From NCBI GenBank assembly GCA_036435485.1, contig CM071597.1, forward strand, positions 142,349,647 to 142,413,646: a DNA stretch of 64,000 nt, in the 5' to 3' direction. Each line of letters begins with the position of its first letter. The first letter of the stretch is position 1. Below, piece after piece: positions 11,509 through 21,907 of the stretch. Made by a program: the position numbers and the translations under genes. The notes beneath the pieces are model-generated. The model had not been told where the DNA came from, did not search any database, and worked only from the letters and a program-made list of their open reading frames with translations. This DNA is from Saposhnikovia divaricata. Lineage: Eukaryota > Streptophyta > Magnoliopsida > Apiales > Apiaceae.

Positions 11509-14427
11509 ATGCGAACACGTTTGCAGGCTCGTAAGGAAAAACTGGCAGAAGACGGTCTTGTAGCAGATAATCAGAAAGAGGAACTTGAAACTACTGTAGA
11601 GATGGTAGATTTACCAGCAGCAGTTAAGGCTTTGAAGGACTATTCGCAGCTGAAGATTACTGACATACAATCTAGTATTGTCAGGCCAGCTATTGCAGCG
11701 AATAACTTTGAGATCAAGCCGAGCACAATTCAGATGGTGCAGAATTCGGTTCAGTTTGGGGGTGCTTCGACAGAGGATCCTAATATGCACATCAGGGACT
11801 TTATCGAGATCTGCGACACTTTCAAATTTAATGGTGTGTCGGATGATGCTATCAAGTTGAGGCTTTTCCCATTCTCCTTAAGGGATAAGGCTAAGGGCTG
11901 GTTACACTCTCTACCAGCTGGTTCCATTACTACATGGGATGATCTTGCTCAGAAGTTTCTTACTAAATTCTTCCATATGGCGAAAACTGCAGCAATAAGG
12001 AACCAGTTAACTCAATTTCAACAGCAATCTGGCGAATCTTTGTGTGAGGCTTGGGAACGTTATAAGGAGATGCTACAAAGGTGCCCTCATCATGGCATGC
12101 CTGATTGGATGGTTATTAATGGTTTCTACAATGGGTTGGGAGCACAGTCTAGGCCTTTGCTAGATGCAGCATCTGGTGGAGCTCTATGGGCGAAGAGCTA
12201 TGAGGAAGCATATGATCTTATTGAGATGATGGCTGCTAACGAATATCAAAATCCAACACAGAGGCTTTCTCAAGGTAAGGTAGCAGGTGTTCTTGAAGTT
12301 GACACAGCTTCAGCTATTGCAGCTCAGTTGAAGGCTCTTTCGATGAAGGTGGATTCTCTTGCTAATTATGGAGTTCAGCAGGTTGCTAGTGTTTGTGAGC
12401 TATGTGCAGGCGCACATGAGACGAATCAGTGTGCTATCTCTTCTGAAACAGCACAGTTCGTAAGTAATTTTCAGAGACCTGCTGCACCAGTACCAGCCAC
12501 CTATCATCCAAGCAACAGGAATCATCCTAACTTCAGCTGGAGCAACAACCAAGGTGCTCAACAACCTCAGCAACCCTATCAGCAGTTTCAGGGGCAGCAA
12601 GCAAGGCCATTCAATCAAGGTTATCAGCAGCAGTATGCTCCAAAGCAATCATATCAACCTCCGGGATTTCAGCAGCAACAACCCCAGGCTCATGCGGGGC
12701 AATCTTCTAATGAAAAATCAGATGATGTGTGGATAGCGTTAAAGAACCTACAAGCTAGTCAGAAGCTCTTGGAAACTCAGATAGGACAGATTGCAAGTGC
12801 CTTACTTAGTAGACCTCAAGGAACTCTTCCTAGTGATACGGAAGCAAATCCAGGTAGGAGAGATAGCAAGGAACAGGTGAAGGCTGTGACTTTGAGATCG
12901 GGAAAAGTTATAGCAGGCCCTAAATCAGCAGTAGAAGAAGATGAAGATATTCAGAATCAGCAGGGTGAAAAATCTGCAGTGCCCGAAATTGCTCAACCTG
13001 ATTTGATGGCTGATCAGCAAGGTGATGAAGTAGAGAAGAGCAAGGAACCTGTTAAAAATTCGGTGGAGCAGTCTACAAAGAATACTCAGATCTATCCTCC
13101 TCCTCCTTATCCTAGAAGACTCCAGAAGCAGCAGTTGGACAAGAAGTTTGCTAAGTTCTTAGAGGTGTTCAAGAAGTTGCAGATTAACATTCCCTTTGCC
13201 GAAGCTCTTGAACAGATGCCGAGCTATGCCAAGTTCATGAAGGGGATTCTTTCTCGTAAGTTGAAGCTTGAGGAATTAGAGACCGTTGCTCTAACGGAAG
13301 AATGCAGTGCTGTGCTGCAACAGAAATTGCCTCCAAAACTAAAGGATCCTAGTAGCTTTACTATTCCATGCACTATTGGTAATTTGTCTTTTGCGAAGTG
13401 CTTGTGTGACTTGGGAGCTAGCATCAATCTCATGCCCTTGTCAGTCTATATGCAACTTGGTCTACCAGAACCAAAGCCTACCAACATCTCTTTGCAGTTG
13501 GCTGATCGTTCAGTTACATATCCTAGAGGCATAGTGGAGGATGTGTTGGTGAAAGTTGACAAACTCATATTCCCTGCTGATTTTGTTATCTTGGATTTCG
13601 AGGAAGATAAGAAGATTCCCATAATCTTGGGAAGACCATTCTTGGCTACGGGAAAGACTTTGATTGATGTGCAGAAAGGGGAGCTCACCATGAGGGTGCA
13701 AGACCAGAATGTCACTTTCAATGTTTTTAATGCAATGAAACTTCCCTCAGATGAAGAAGGATGTTTGAAGGTGGATTGGGTTGATTCTGCAGTTACTATG
13801 GAAATGGGGAAGTTGCTTAAGTCAGACTCTTTGGAAAAAGTTTTAGTTGGTGACTCTGATTTTAAAGATGAGGAATTAGCCGAGCAACTTCAGCAGCTAA
13901 ATTCAGCCCCTTGGAAAAGGAGATTTGATTTGCCTTTTGAATCTCTTGGGTTAGGAGAACGTAAAAATTCGGAGGGGCGCCTGAAACCATCTATTGAGGA
14001 AGCTCCTACACTTGAACTCAAACCACTTCCAGAACACTTGCGGTGTGTTTTTCTTGGTGATGCATCTACATTACCTGTTATTATTGCCTCTAACTTGTCA
14101 GCTAGTGCGGAAGAAAAGCTTTTGCGAATTTTGAAGGAATTCAAGTCAGCAATTGGTTGGACTATAGCAGATATCAAGGGAATCAGCCCTTCGTATTGCA
14201 TGCATAAAATTCTGCTAGAGGAGGGAGCTAAGCCTACTGTTGAGCATCAGCGGAGACTTAATCCAATTATGAAAGAGGTGGTGAAGAAAGAAATTCTAAA
14301 GTGGCTTGATGCCGGTATTATATATCCTATCTCAGACAGTTCTTGGGTGAGCCCGGTTCAATGTGTGCCAAAGAAAGGAGGCATGACAGTTGTTGCTAAT
14401 GAAAAGAATGAGCTCATCCCTACTTGA
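11509..14427 (+). CDS. gag-pol: Athila gag-protease and start of reverse transcriptase (972 aa, ends at a premature TGA)
   Basis: The ATG at 11509 lies 115 bases after the PBS. Residues about 90-200 form a retrotransposon Gag capsid domain (with GWLHSLPAGSITTWDDL and LTKFF). A zinc knuckle CELCAGAHETNQC (CX2CX3HX4C) lies near residue 297. A Gln/Pro-rich linker follows at about 330-400. The aspartic protease has CDLGASINLMP near residue 633 and IILGRPFLATGKT near 705; D-L-G-A replaces the usual D-S/T-G, as is normal for Athila. From about residue 900 the RT begins (HQRRLNP, SSWVSPVQCVPKKGG). The frame is stopped by TGA at 14425-14427, but the same frame continues without an indel. The change is best read as CGA to TGA, one nonsense mutation in an otherwise open gag-pol. 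Confidence 0.92.
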   Translation: MRTRLQARKEKLAEDGLVADNQKEELETTVEMVDLPAAVKALKDYSQLKITDIQSSIVRPAIAANNFEIKPSTIQMVQNSVQFGGASTEDPNMHIRDFIEICDTFKFNGVSDDAIKLRLFPFSLRDKAKGWLHSLPAGSITTWDDLAQKFLTKFFHMAKTAAIRNQLTQFQQQSGESLCEAWERYKEMLQRCPHHGMPDWMVINGFYNGLGAQSRPLLDAASGGALWAKSYEEAYDLIEMMAANEYQNPTQRLSQGKVAGVLEVDTASAIAAQLKALSMKVDSLANYGVQQVASVCELCAGAHETNQCAISSETAQFVSNFQRPAAPVPATYHPSNRNHPNFSWSNNQGAQQPQQPYQQFQGQQARPFNQGYQQQYAPKQSYQPPGFQQQQPQAHAGQSSNEKSDDVWIALKNLQASQKLLETQIGQIASALLSRPQGTLPSDTEANPGRRDSKEQVKAVTLRSGKVIAGPKSAVEEDEDIQNQQGEKSAVPEIAQPDLMADQQGDEVEKSKEPVKNSVEQSTKNTQIYPPPPYPRRLQKQQLDKKFAKFLEVFKKLQINIPFAEALEQMPSYAKFMKGILSRKLKLEELETVALTEECSAVLQQKLPPKLKDPSSFTIPCTIGNLSFAKCLCDLGASINLMPLSVYMQLGLPEPKPTNISLQLADRSVTYPRGIVEDVLVKVDKLIFPADFVILDFEEDKKIPIILGRPFLATGKTLIDVQKGELTMRVQDQNVTFNVFNAMKLPSDEEGCLKVDWVDSAVTMEMGKLLKSDSLEKVLVGDSDFKDEELAEQLQQLNSAPWKRRFDLPFESLGLGERKNSEGRLKPSIEEAPTLELKPLPEHLRCVFLGDASTLPVIIASNLSASAEEKLLRILKEFKSAIGWTIADIKGISPSYCMHKILLEEGAKPTVEHQRRLNPIMKEVVKKEILKWLDAGIIYPISDSSWVSPVQCVPKKGGMTVVANEKNELIPT

Positions 14428-16842
14428 ACAGTCACGGGGTGGAGAGTTTGTATGGACTGTAGGAAGCTCAACAAAGCCACGAGAAAAGATCACTTTCCTC
14501 TGCCATTCATTGATCAGATGCTAGACAGGTTGGCGGGACATGAGTATTATTGCCTCCTTGATGGTTATTCAGGCTACAATCAGATTTGCATTGCTCCGGA
14601 AGATCAAGAAAAGACCACATTCACATGTCCTTTTGGTACCTTTGCTTTCCGACGGGTTTCTTTCGGACTTTGTGGCGCTCCTGCCACTTTTCAAAGGTGC
14701 ATGATGGCTATTTTCTCAGACATGATTGGCTCGAATGTGGAGGTTTTTATGGATGACTTCTCAGTTTTTGGTACTTCATATGATGAGTGCTTGCATAATC
14801 TTAGATTGGTTTTGAAACGTTGTGTGGAGACTAACTTGGTGCTTAATTGGGAGAAGTGTCACTTCATGGTGCGAGAGGGAATTATTCTTGGGCACAAGGT
14901 ATCTGGTAGAGGACTTGAGGTGGATAGGGCTAAGGTGGAAACAATCGAAAATCTTCCTCCACCTATCTCTGTAAAAGGAATTCGCAATTTTCTTGGTCAT
15001 GCGGGTTTCTATCGGCGATTCATCAAAGACTTCTCAAAAATTTCTAAACCCTTGTGCAATCTCCTGGAGAAGGATGTTCCTTTCAATTTTGATGAGGAGT
15101 GTCTTGTAGCTTTTGAGCTCTTGAAGAAGAAGTTGACTACTACACCAGTCATTACCGCACCTAATTGGGAGGAGCCGTTTGAACTTATGTGTGATGCTAG
15201 TGACTATGCTGTTGGAGCTGTGCTTGGTCAAAGGAAGGATAGAATTTTTCATATGGTTTACTATGCTAGTAAAACCCTCAATGATGCACAGCTGAACTAC
15301 ACTACTACGGAGAAGGAGTTGCTAGCAGTTGTCTATGGTTTCGAGAAATTCAGGTCTTATCTGCTTGGTACGAAGGTGATTGTGTATACTGATCATGCTG
15401 CAATTCGATATCTTATGTCGAAGAAGGATTCCAAGCCTAGATTGATTCGTTGGGTGCTTCTCTTGCAAGAATTTAATGTGGAAATCAAGGATAGGAAAGG
15501 CACGGAAAATCAAGTAGCGGATCATCTCTCACGCTTAGAGGACCACGGTAAGGAACTGCATAACAAATCTCTTATTAATGAATCTTTTCCAGATGAGCAG
15601 CTGTTTGCAGTGCAAGATGAAGAGCCATGGTTTGCAGATTATGTAAACTATTTGGTTAGCAATGTTATTCCTCCAGATCTTTCGAGTGCTCAAAGGAAGA
15701 AGTTTCTACATGATGTGAAGTGGTACCATTGGGATGAACCGTTTCTATTTAGACAAGGAGCATATCAGATGATCAGACGATGTATTCCGTATAGTGAGAC
15801 GGAGGGTGTGTTGCGAGATTGCCACTCAACTGTTTATGGTGGTCATTATGGTGGAGAAAAGACAGCGGCTCGTGTGCTTCAAGCAGGTTTCTATTGGCCT
15901 TCCTTGTTTAAGGATGCTCATCAGTTCGTGTTGAGATGTGATCATTGTCAAAGGGTTGGCAATATTTCTAGAAGGAACGAGATGCCTCTTAACATGCTTC
16001 TTGAGGTAGAGATCTTTGATGTCTGGGGGATTGACTTCATGGGACCTTTTGTTTCTTCATGCAACAATCAGTACATCTTGCTAGCTGTGGATTACGTGTC
16101 TAAATGGGTCGAGGATAAGGCGTTGCCGACCAATGATGCAAAGGTGGTATTGAATTTCTTGCATAAGCAAATTTTTACGCGTTTCGGAACTCCGCGTGCT
16201 ATAATAAGTGATGAGGGAACTCACTTTTGCAATCGCCAGTTTACTACGTTGATGGCGAAATATAATGTGACACATCGTGTTGCCACTGCCTATCATCCTC
16301 AAACGAATGGCCAAGCTGAAGTTTCTAACAGGGAGATCAAGAGAATTCTAGAGAAAGTGGTGAATCCGTCTCGTAAGGATTGGTCATTGAAGTTGGATGA
16401 AGCTGTGTGGGCGTACAGAACTGCCTACAAAACTCCTCTAGGTATGTCTCTGTTTCAGTTAGTTTATGGGAAAGCATGTCATTTGCCTGCAAAGTTGGAA
16501 CATAAAGCATATTGGGCGTTGAAGAAATTGAATTTAGATATCACGGCTGCGGGTGCAAAGCGGTTGCTTCAGTTGAATAAACTTGAGGAATTTCGTGAGC
16601 AAGCTTACGAAAATAACAAGATGTATAAGGAGAAGGTTAAGAGGTGGCATGATAAAAGGTTGGTACCAAAAGCATTTTTGCCAGGTCAACAGGTGTTGCT
16701 ATTTAATTCTCGCCTCAAGCTTTTTCCGGGAAAACTCAAGTCGAGGAGGTCGGGTCCATTTATTGTTAAGACGGTGTATCCACATGGAGCTATTGAGATT
16801 TATGAAACAACACCGGATCATGCTTTCAAAGTAAATGAATAG
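14428..16842 (+). pseudogene. pol: Athila pol remainder: reverse transcriptase, RNase H, integrase
   Basis: Same frame as the upstream gag ORF, open from the TGA to 16842 (first ATG 14452). RT: YCLLDGYSGYNQI, then the catalytic FMDD at about 14745-14757. RNase H: CDASDYAVGAVLGQ near 15190, TEKELLAVVYGFEKF, and YTDHAAIRYL. Integrase: His/Cys zinc finger with CDHCQ near 15938-15952, catalytic Asp in WGIDFMGPF (~16025), Asp in ISDEGTHF (~16203) and Glu in NGQAEVSNREIKR (~16315). The catalytic residues look complete. The stop TAG at 16840-16842 is probably a mutated Gln codon: the frame beyond it reads RLKHYYGG, a normal Athila ending, to TGA at about 16910. Cut off from gag by the TGA at 14425, it would need readthrough for expression. 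Confidence 0.9.
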
Positions 16843-17790
16843 CGGTTGAAGCATTATTATGGAGGATCGTTTCAACGCGAGAAGGTTTCCGCCATTTTGG
16901 CGTCGACTTGAATCCGGAAAAGAATGTCAAGCTATTGACATTAAAGGAGCGCTTCGTGGGAGGCAACCCACGCTCTTGTAGTTTGTTGTATCATTACTTT
17001 CTCTAAAAAAAAAAAAAGAAAGAAAAGTGTTGTGAGTTTTGAAAAGAAAAAAAAAAGTTGTTGTTGTTCTCAAAAAAAAAAAAAAAAAAAGAAAAAACAA
17101 TAACAAAACGAACAAAAGTCCAGAATGGAGCTGCGCTACCTGCGCCACAAGGCAAGCAGCGCCAAGTAACGCAGGCCAGGGACGCGCAACTAGCGCCAGC
17201 GCGCCAACAGCATCCTGTCACGCAGGTTGAACCTGCGCAACTAGCGCCGCAACGCAACTGGCCCAGTAACGCAGAATGGAGTGGCGCAACAGGCGCCAGC
17301 GCGCAGTCAGCGTTTCTTTCCCCTGCATTCGTGCGGTTTTTGGCTATTAAACCTCAAATTTTCCACTCCTTTTATTTATTTTCTTATCCTATATCCTAAT
17401 GCAACTCAAATCCTAAACACTATCATCCCCATATCCTATTCTACCTTAAATTCAATCCTAAACAACCCCAATCCTATACTACATATAATTTCATCTTTAT
17501 TACTTACATCTCCTATATATATACATACACCCATGCATACACAAACACTTCTATATTACCCAAACTTCTCAACTTTCATCCATTCATAGGGCAAAGGGGG
17601 AAGCAAATTCGAAGTTTTGGGGATTAATCTAGCAATTTCACCTCTTCGATTCAATTGGGTAATATTTTCTCTCATCTTTTATTTGAATTTGTGAATTTTG
17701 CAAATTAGGGTTCTTGAAGTGTGTAATTTGGGGGTCTTTGTTTGGTGAATTGTTTGGAGATTGTTGTTCTTTGCTTGATATTTGTTGATT
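16843..17790 (+). other. Athila spacer between pol and the env-position ORF
   Basis: No gene. It holds A-rich purine runs (17006-17103) and a GC-rich patch (about 17120-17320) where short words such as GCGCAAC, TAGCGCC and GTAACGCAG recur several times. Then comes AT-rich, C-rich sequence resembling a plant 5' leader before the ATG at 17791. Open frames across the GC-rich patch are low-complexity and differ between frames. Confidence 0.8.
17120..17320 (+). repeat. GC-rich short-motif repeat patch in the Athila spacer
   Basis: GCGCAACTAGCGCC-like and GTAACGCAG-like words recur in scrambled order. Composition (GC-rich) is very unlike the AT-rich flanks. Confidence 0.65.
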
Positions 17791-18681
17791 ATGGCTCCTA
17801 AGCGACCACGATTAGTGGGAAGTAGTAGTAGTGCTCGTCCAGCTTTGGATGAGAACGATGTTGTGGGAGATGGAGTGGAAAAATTCGTGAATGAGGATGC
17901 CAAAGCGGAGTATGGTAGGTTGGTTGTCAAGGGGGTTATTCAGGAAAGGAGGCTTGTGCCACGTAATAATGCGGAGATGGAGACTATGATTAGTGAGCGG
18001 GGTTGGACTTTCTTTTGTGAGTTTGCTAATGATGCCCCATTGAATGTGGTTAGGGAGTTTTATGCTAATGCTTCGATAGCAAGGAATAATTCCACGATTG
18101 TTAGGGGACAGAAGGTGGATTATTCGCCTCGTGCGATTCGTACTTTGATTAGGCAACCGCCTAAACCTAGAGGTGCTACTGATTGGGGGAAAAAGACTAG
18201 GGATGATGTTGTTCTTGATGCTATCATTGGTGAGCTTTGTATTCCGGGTACGAAGTGGAAGTGTAGAGTGGGTACCACCAAGAAGATGACTTTTCCGGCG
18301 GCGTCATTGTCTAAGTTCGCACGGGCATGGTTCTACTTCATCAGTTCTAATATTCTTCCATCAACCCATGTGACCGATGTTACTGTTGAGAGAGCTATTC
18401 TGCTATGGGGTATTCTCAGAGGTGAGTATGTTGACCTTGGGTATCTTATTAATCAAGCTATTCTTCGGTATTTGGGCAGTAATTCATCGGCTAGTATTCC
18501 TTATGCTTCTATCATTGCGTACTTGTGTGATGCTTCGAAAGTGAAATGGTACAAAGGTGAGCCGGTGCATAAACCTATGTCTTCCATTAATGATGTTACT
18601 ATTGATCGGATGGGGGAGTGGTCGGGCGGCATTCCTCATCTTAGGGGTCTAGGCTTTATAGTTGGTGATGCTAGTGGTTAG
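17791..18681 (+). CDS. Athila env-position ORF (plant transposon protein domain), early stop
   Basis: The ATG at 17791 starts MAPKRPRL and opens 297 codons. An in-frame ATG nine bases upstream (17782) is possible, but the MAPK/R start is the likelier one. The basic N-terminus is followed by blocks such as RGWTFFCEFANDAPLNVVREF and VDYSPRAIRTLI, typical of the 'putative plant transposon protein' family found downstream of pol in Athila-like and similar Ty3 elements. I see no clear signal peptide or membrane segment, so an envelope role is not supported by sequence. The role of this family is unknown. TAG at 18679-18681 is followed by sequence that stays related in another frame (next entry). 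Confidence 0.8.
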   Translation: MAPKRPRLVGSSSSARPALDENDVVGDGVEKFVNEDAKAEYGRLVVKGVIQERRLVPRNNAEMETMISERGWTFFCEFANDAPLNVVREFYANASIARNNSTIVRGQKVDYSPRAIRTLIRQPPKPRGATDWGKKTRDDVVLDAIIGELCIPGTKWKCRVGTTKKMTFPAASLSKFARAWFYFISSNILPSTHVTDVTVERAILLWGILRGEYVDLGYLINQAILRYLGSNSSASIPYASIIAYLCDASKVKWYKGEPVHKPMSSINDVTIDRMGEWSGGIPHLRGLGFIVGDASG

Positions 18682-18977
18682 GGAGCGGGCGCTCCGCCAC
18701 ATGTCCTAGGGCACCGGGAGTAGCGATTACAGAACCTCAGCGGCGAATAGTGGATATGTTAGTCTTTGATACTTATTTTCGTCGAATGACTAGGCGGTTG
18801 GATGCTATTCATGTTAGCAGTCGCCAGTACTCCGAGGACATGGCCGTAGCTTTGGATGCAGCTTTTCAGTCACCAGGTACTGCTGTTCAGTGGCCTATAT
18901 ATGGAGCTCGGACTCCGTATCCTCCACCTGATTCGTCCGATGAGGATGATGAGGGTGACGACAGTGAGGATGAGTAG
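18682..18977 (+). pseudogene. C-terminal part of the Athila env-position ORF, frameshifted
   Basis: After the TAG, a one-base shift near 18700 leads to a frame containing ITEPQRRIVDMLVFDTYF and ending in an acidic tail (Ser/Asp/Glu-rich, DSSDEDDEGDDSEDE) at TAG 18975-18977. The direct join and the acidic end suggest that this was once the C-terminus of the 17791 ORF, for a full length of about 395 residues. Confidence 0.7.
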
Positions 18978-20419
18978 GTATGTTTCTGCTATCCCTTGTA
19001 TTTACTTCCATTCAATGCGGACATTGAATATTTTAAGTTTGGGGGTGGTTTGAGGGATTAGTAGTTGTTGTATTATGTGTTCATGTAGGATATCATGTTT
19101 TGCATGCTTAGTAGTAATTCGTTCATGTTATGTTCGTATTAATTATGTTATGTTTCATATAGGACATTCTGTTTTTATTTTTTCGTATACCATGTGAGTT
19201 CATATTAGTTGCATTTGCATATCATGCATATTTCATGATCCCTTAAGACGAGCTAATTCTGATTGGTAGGTAGGTGTCTAATTGAGTGTGGTAATGATGA
19301 GTAGAGGGTTGATTTATAGTTTCTATGAAATTGACTTGCATGCTTCAGAAACAAAATCTTTTCACAGTCTCATTGGGTGCTTTTGGGCTAGGTTGAGGTC
19401 ATGCTTGTTTGGATGTTTTGAGATTTAATCATTTGATTATATTTAGAATTTTCGTTATTCCCTTGATGGCGTAGGATCACTAAAGTCTAAGTTTGGGGGA
19501 AACCAGGAATTTCATGCTTAATTGTAAATAATTGTCAATAATGGCTAGGCGTCAAATGGCTAGTAGCCGGCTCATATTTATATGAGTAGTCTAGGGTTGG
19601 AATTGAGAATTCTCATTCCAGATTGCATAGAAAGAAAAAAGAAAAAAAACAAAAGAGAAAAAAAAAAGAAGAAAAAAAAAAGATCAAAAGTGTCAATTGT
19701 TTATATGCAAAATTAACCAGGTTGAGCTCTTTAATACTCGAGCAATTAAGTTCACGGGGACTTTGTGCCTAGTGACCTAAGGCTTTTATAGTCTGGGATC
19801 CACTAACCCAACGCTCGCTACATTGGTATTATTGTATAAGCCTTTCGGGGTCTCATCCATTGCACGGTTAAATAAGCATGATTGTATATATATGTCATAG
19901 TAGATAGTAATAAAAGCATGAATTTCTGTCTACCTTGGATAAGGATGGAGGTGTTCTTAGGTTATGAAGTGTCTACAGTCTATTCTATTTATAAACCTGT
20001 GATTCTCTTGACGAAGAGCATGTATGATTTTTGACCTAGTTTTGGGAGTATTTCTGATGAGCATTGCACACACGCACGTTTCTGTTCATGTATTATTAGT
20101 ATACGGGAGCTTGGTCGAGCTCTATTTGGATTTAGTTGCATTCTCTAAGATATTTGCTTGCTCGTTGGTTTTGGTTAGTTTGAAGGGGATCGTTGCATTT
20201 TTCATTCTAGTTGCATTCATGCATTGCATTGCATTAGGTTAAATGGATTTTGTGGGTACATTCGCTGTAGGCCCTCACGAGACCTTACTCGTCCACTAGG
20301 GCTGCCTAGAGGTTTAAAGGGCTTGTTGCATATGCCAAATGCAACCATGATCACCTACGGAAGTGGTACTAGCTAGTTAGTTAGTTGTAATTGTTTATGC
20401 TTGAGGACAAGCATCGGTT
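18978..20419 (+). other. Athila 3' spacer with repeated PPT-like motifs
   Basis: No gene. AAGTTTGGGGGT-like motifs occur near 19034-19046 and 19489-19500 as well as at the true PPT. An A/G-rich run lies at 19630-19683. The 72-codon ORF at 20024-20242 has no recognisable domain. Confidence 0.75.
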
Positions 20420-20433
20420 TAAGTTTGGGGGTG
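20420..20433 (+). other. Polypurine tract, Athila
   Basis: TAAGTTTGGGGGTG immediately before the 3' LTR (TGATAAGTGG). It primes plus-strand DNA synthesis in the family. Confidence 0.88.
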
Positions 20434-21902
20434 TGATAAGTGGATTTTATATCCACTTGGATCGCTTAATTTCGGCTTAAATTGATTGTCTTGGACTCAA
20501 GTTGTTGTAGTTTTGATGTGTTTTGCTTAGTTGTGCAGGATTACGAGAATGTTGACTAAGGTGGATGCTTTTATAATTTTTTGGGAATTAATTGATTAAA
20601 ATTCGGATTTTCGAGAAGGGTTGCACAGTTTACACTGTTTTGGCCATATCTTGAGTTCTAGAAGTCCGTTTGAGGCCCGTAAGCAGTCCACGCGAAGATA
20701 ACGAGATTTTCTATCATTCTAAGATAGTCCAGAGGTCCAATTACGTGGGGAACGTTCCAGAAAATCTGAAGAAAAGTCAGCCACGAATTTTCCTTAAAAA
20801 CATAATCAAATTAGGAAACGTATCTTGCAGAAATTCTATTATAATTCTGTTTTTATATTTTCTTGCTGGGCAAGACTTGTAGTGCCTATATAAACACATC
20901 ATACCTTGTAATTTGTATCAGATTATTATTATTGTAACATAGAACTGCAAGAGAGAAAAGTGGAGAAGGATTCAAGCTCGGTGACAAGCAAAGATCTAGA
21001 TCTACTTCATCTTCTGTATACTTTGGATTATAGATTTGTTTTCTCAACTCTTGTTTTTAATAATATTATTGTTTCTTTCTTTCATATCTTGTTAATTATT
21101 ATGTTTTCATCAAATCCCATGACGATGAATAGTTCAATTATGGGCTAAACGTTGTCATGGGATTCTAACGGAGTTATTTATGGAACTTAGTATCTTGATG
21201 CTGTAAAGATCTGTGTGTGATGTGAAATTGATATTCTCGTATGGTTAATCTTAATGCTTTTAGATGCGTAGCTAACATCTAAAATGAATTGTTAATCTCT
21301 TGTGAAGTGAAAGTGGATCTTGAGATTTAGAACTTGCCATGCTAGCATAGGTTCATAATTGATTGTCAATATGATTTGTGGTGTGAGATGAAAATACTTA
21401 TACTACCCTATTTGATCTTAATGGATAACCTGTTCTTCAACCGTTATGTTTTCAAATTCTGTAGACATATAGGGTCTAAGCATAATTGGTGTCTATTCAT
21501 CTTCTATCTCTTTTGTGGATGTATGTTTAGTTTGGTATGCGTATGCTGACAGGTAGCGTATACTGGTTTCGTGTTATCCGATCAGATATCAAAATCATTG
21601 CATATAGAGATTAAAGGCATCAGATCTAAGGGAAGTATTTAATGAAGTTGGGATCCCATGTTTATTCTCATATTAGTAATTCGAATTCAATCTCATTAGT
21701 TAATTTAATTCTTAGCTTAAAAATTGCATCCTAGTTTAATTTAGTTAATCAATACCAAAATTGTTATTTGTCTTAGCAGCGGATTAATACCAAACATTGT
21801 TGCATAGGCATATTTACTGATTAAACTTAACCAGATCTCTGTGGAACGAACTTTAATTATATTACTTGTGACTATGTGCGCTTACGTAATTTTGTGCTAA
21901 CA
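20434..21902 (+). repeat. Athila 3' LTR
   Basis: Same 1,469-bp length and ends as 9902-11370, with about ten single-base differences by eye (for example TTTTGTATT versus TTTTATATT, and ACTACGTG versus ACTATGTG). Confidence 0.93.
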
Positions 21903-21907
21903 ATAAT
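21903..21907. other. Target-site duplication, right copy (ATAAT)
   Basis: Matches 9897-9901 exactly and closes the Athila insertion. Confidence 0.92.

Larger units (their letters stand above)
9902..21902 (+). mobile_element. Complete Athila-type Ty3 retrotransposon (12,001 bp)
   Basis: Order: 5' LTR, tRNA-Asp-type PBS, gag-protease-RT-RNase H-integrase frame, an extra ORF in the env position, long spacers, PPT, 3' LTR. Both LTRs are 1,469 bp and a perfect TSD (ATAAT) flanks the element. By eye the LTRs differ at about ten positions, so insertion was recent. The Athila call rests on the PBS, the CX2CX3HX4C knuckle, the D-L-G-A protease site, the repeated AAGTTTGGGGG motifs and the extra downstream ORF. 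It is nearly intact: gag-pol has one internal TGA and an early terminal TAG, and the env-position ORF is split. Confidence 0.93.

Noticed and set aside
11509..14427. Bacterial or viral origin of the long ORFs
   Set aside because: All long frames carry plant LTR-retrotransposon domains and lie between LTRs with plant-type PBS.
17058..17589. Overlapping ORFs of 102-113 codons in the Athila spacer
   Set aside because: They run through A-rich and GC-rich low-complexity sequence, in several frames at once, with no domain.
20024..20242. 72-codon hydrophobic ORF near the Athila 3' end
   Set aside because: Could suggest a membrane protein, but it is short, lies in an AT-rich spacer, and has no leader or match.
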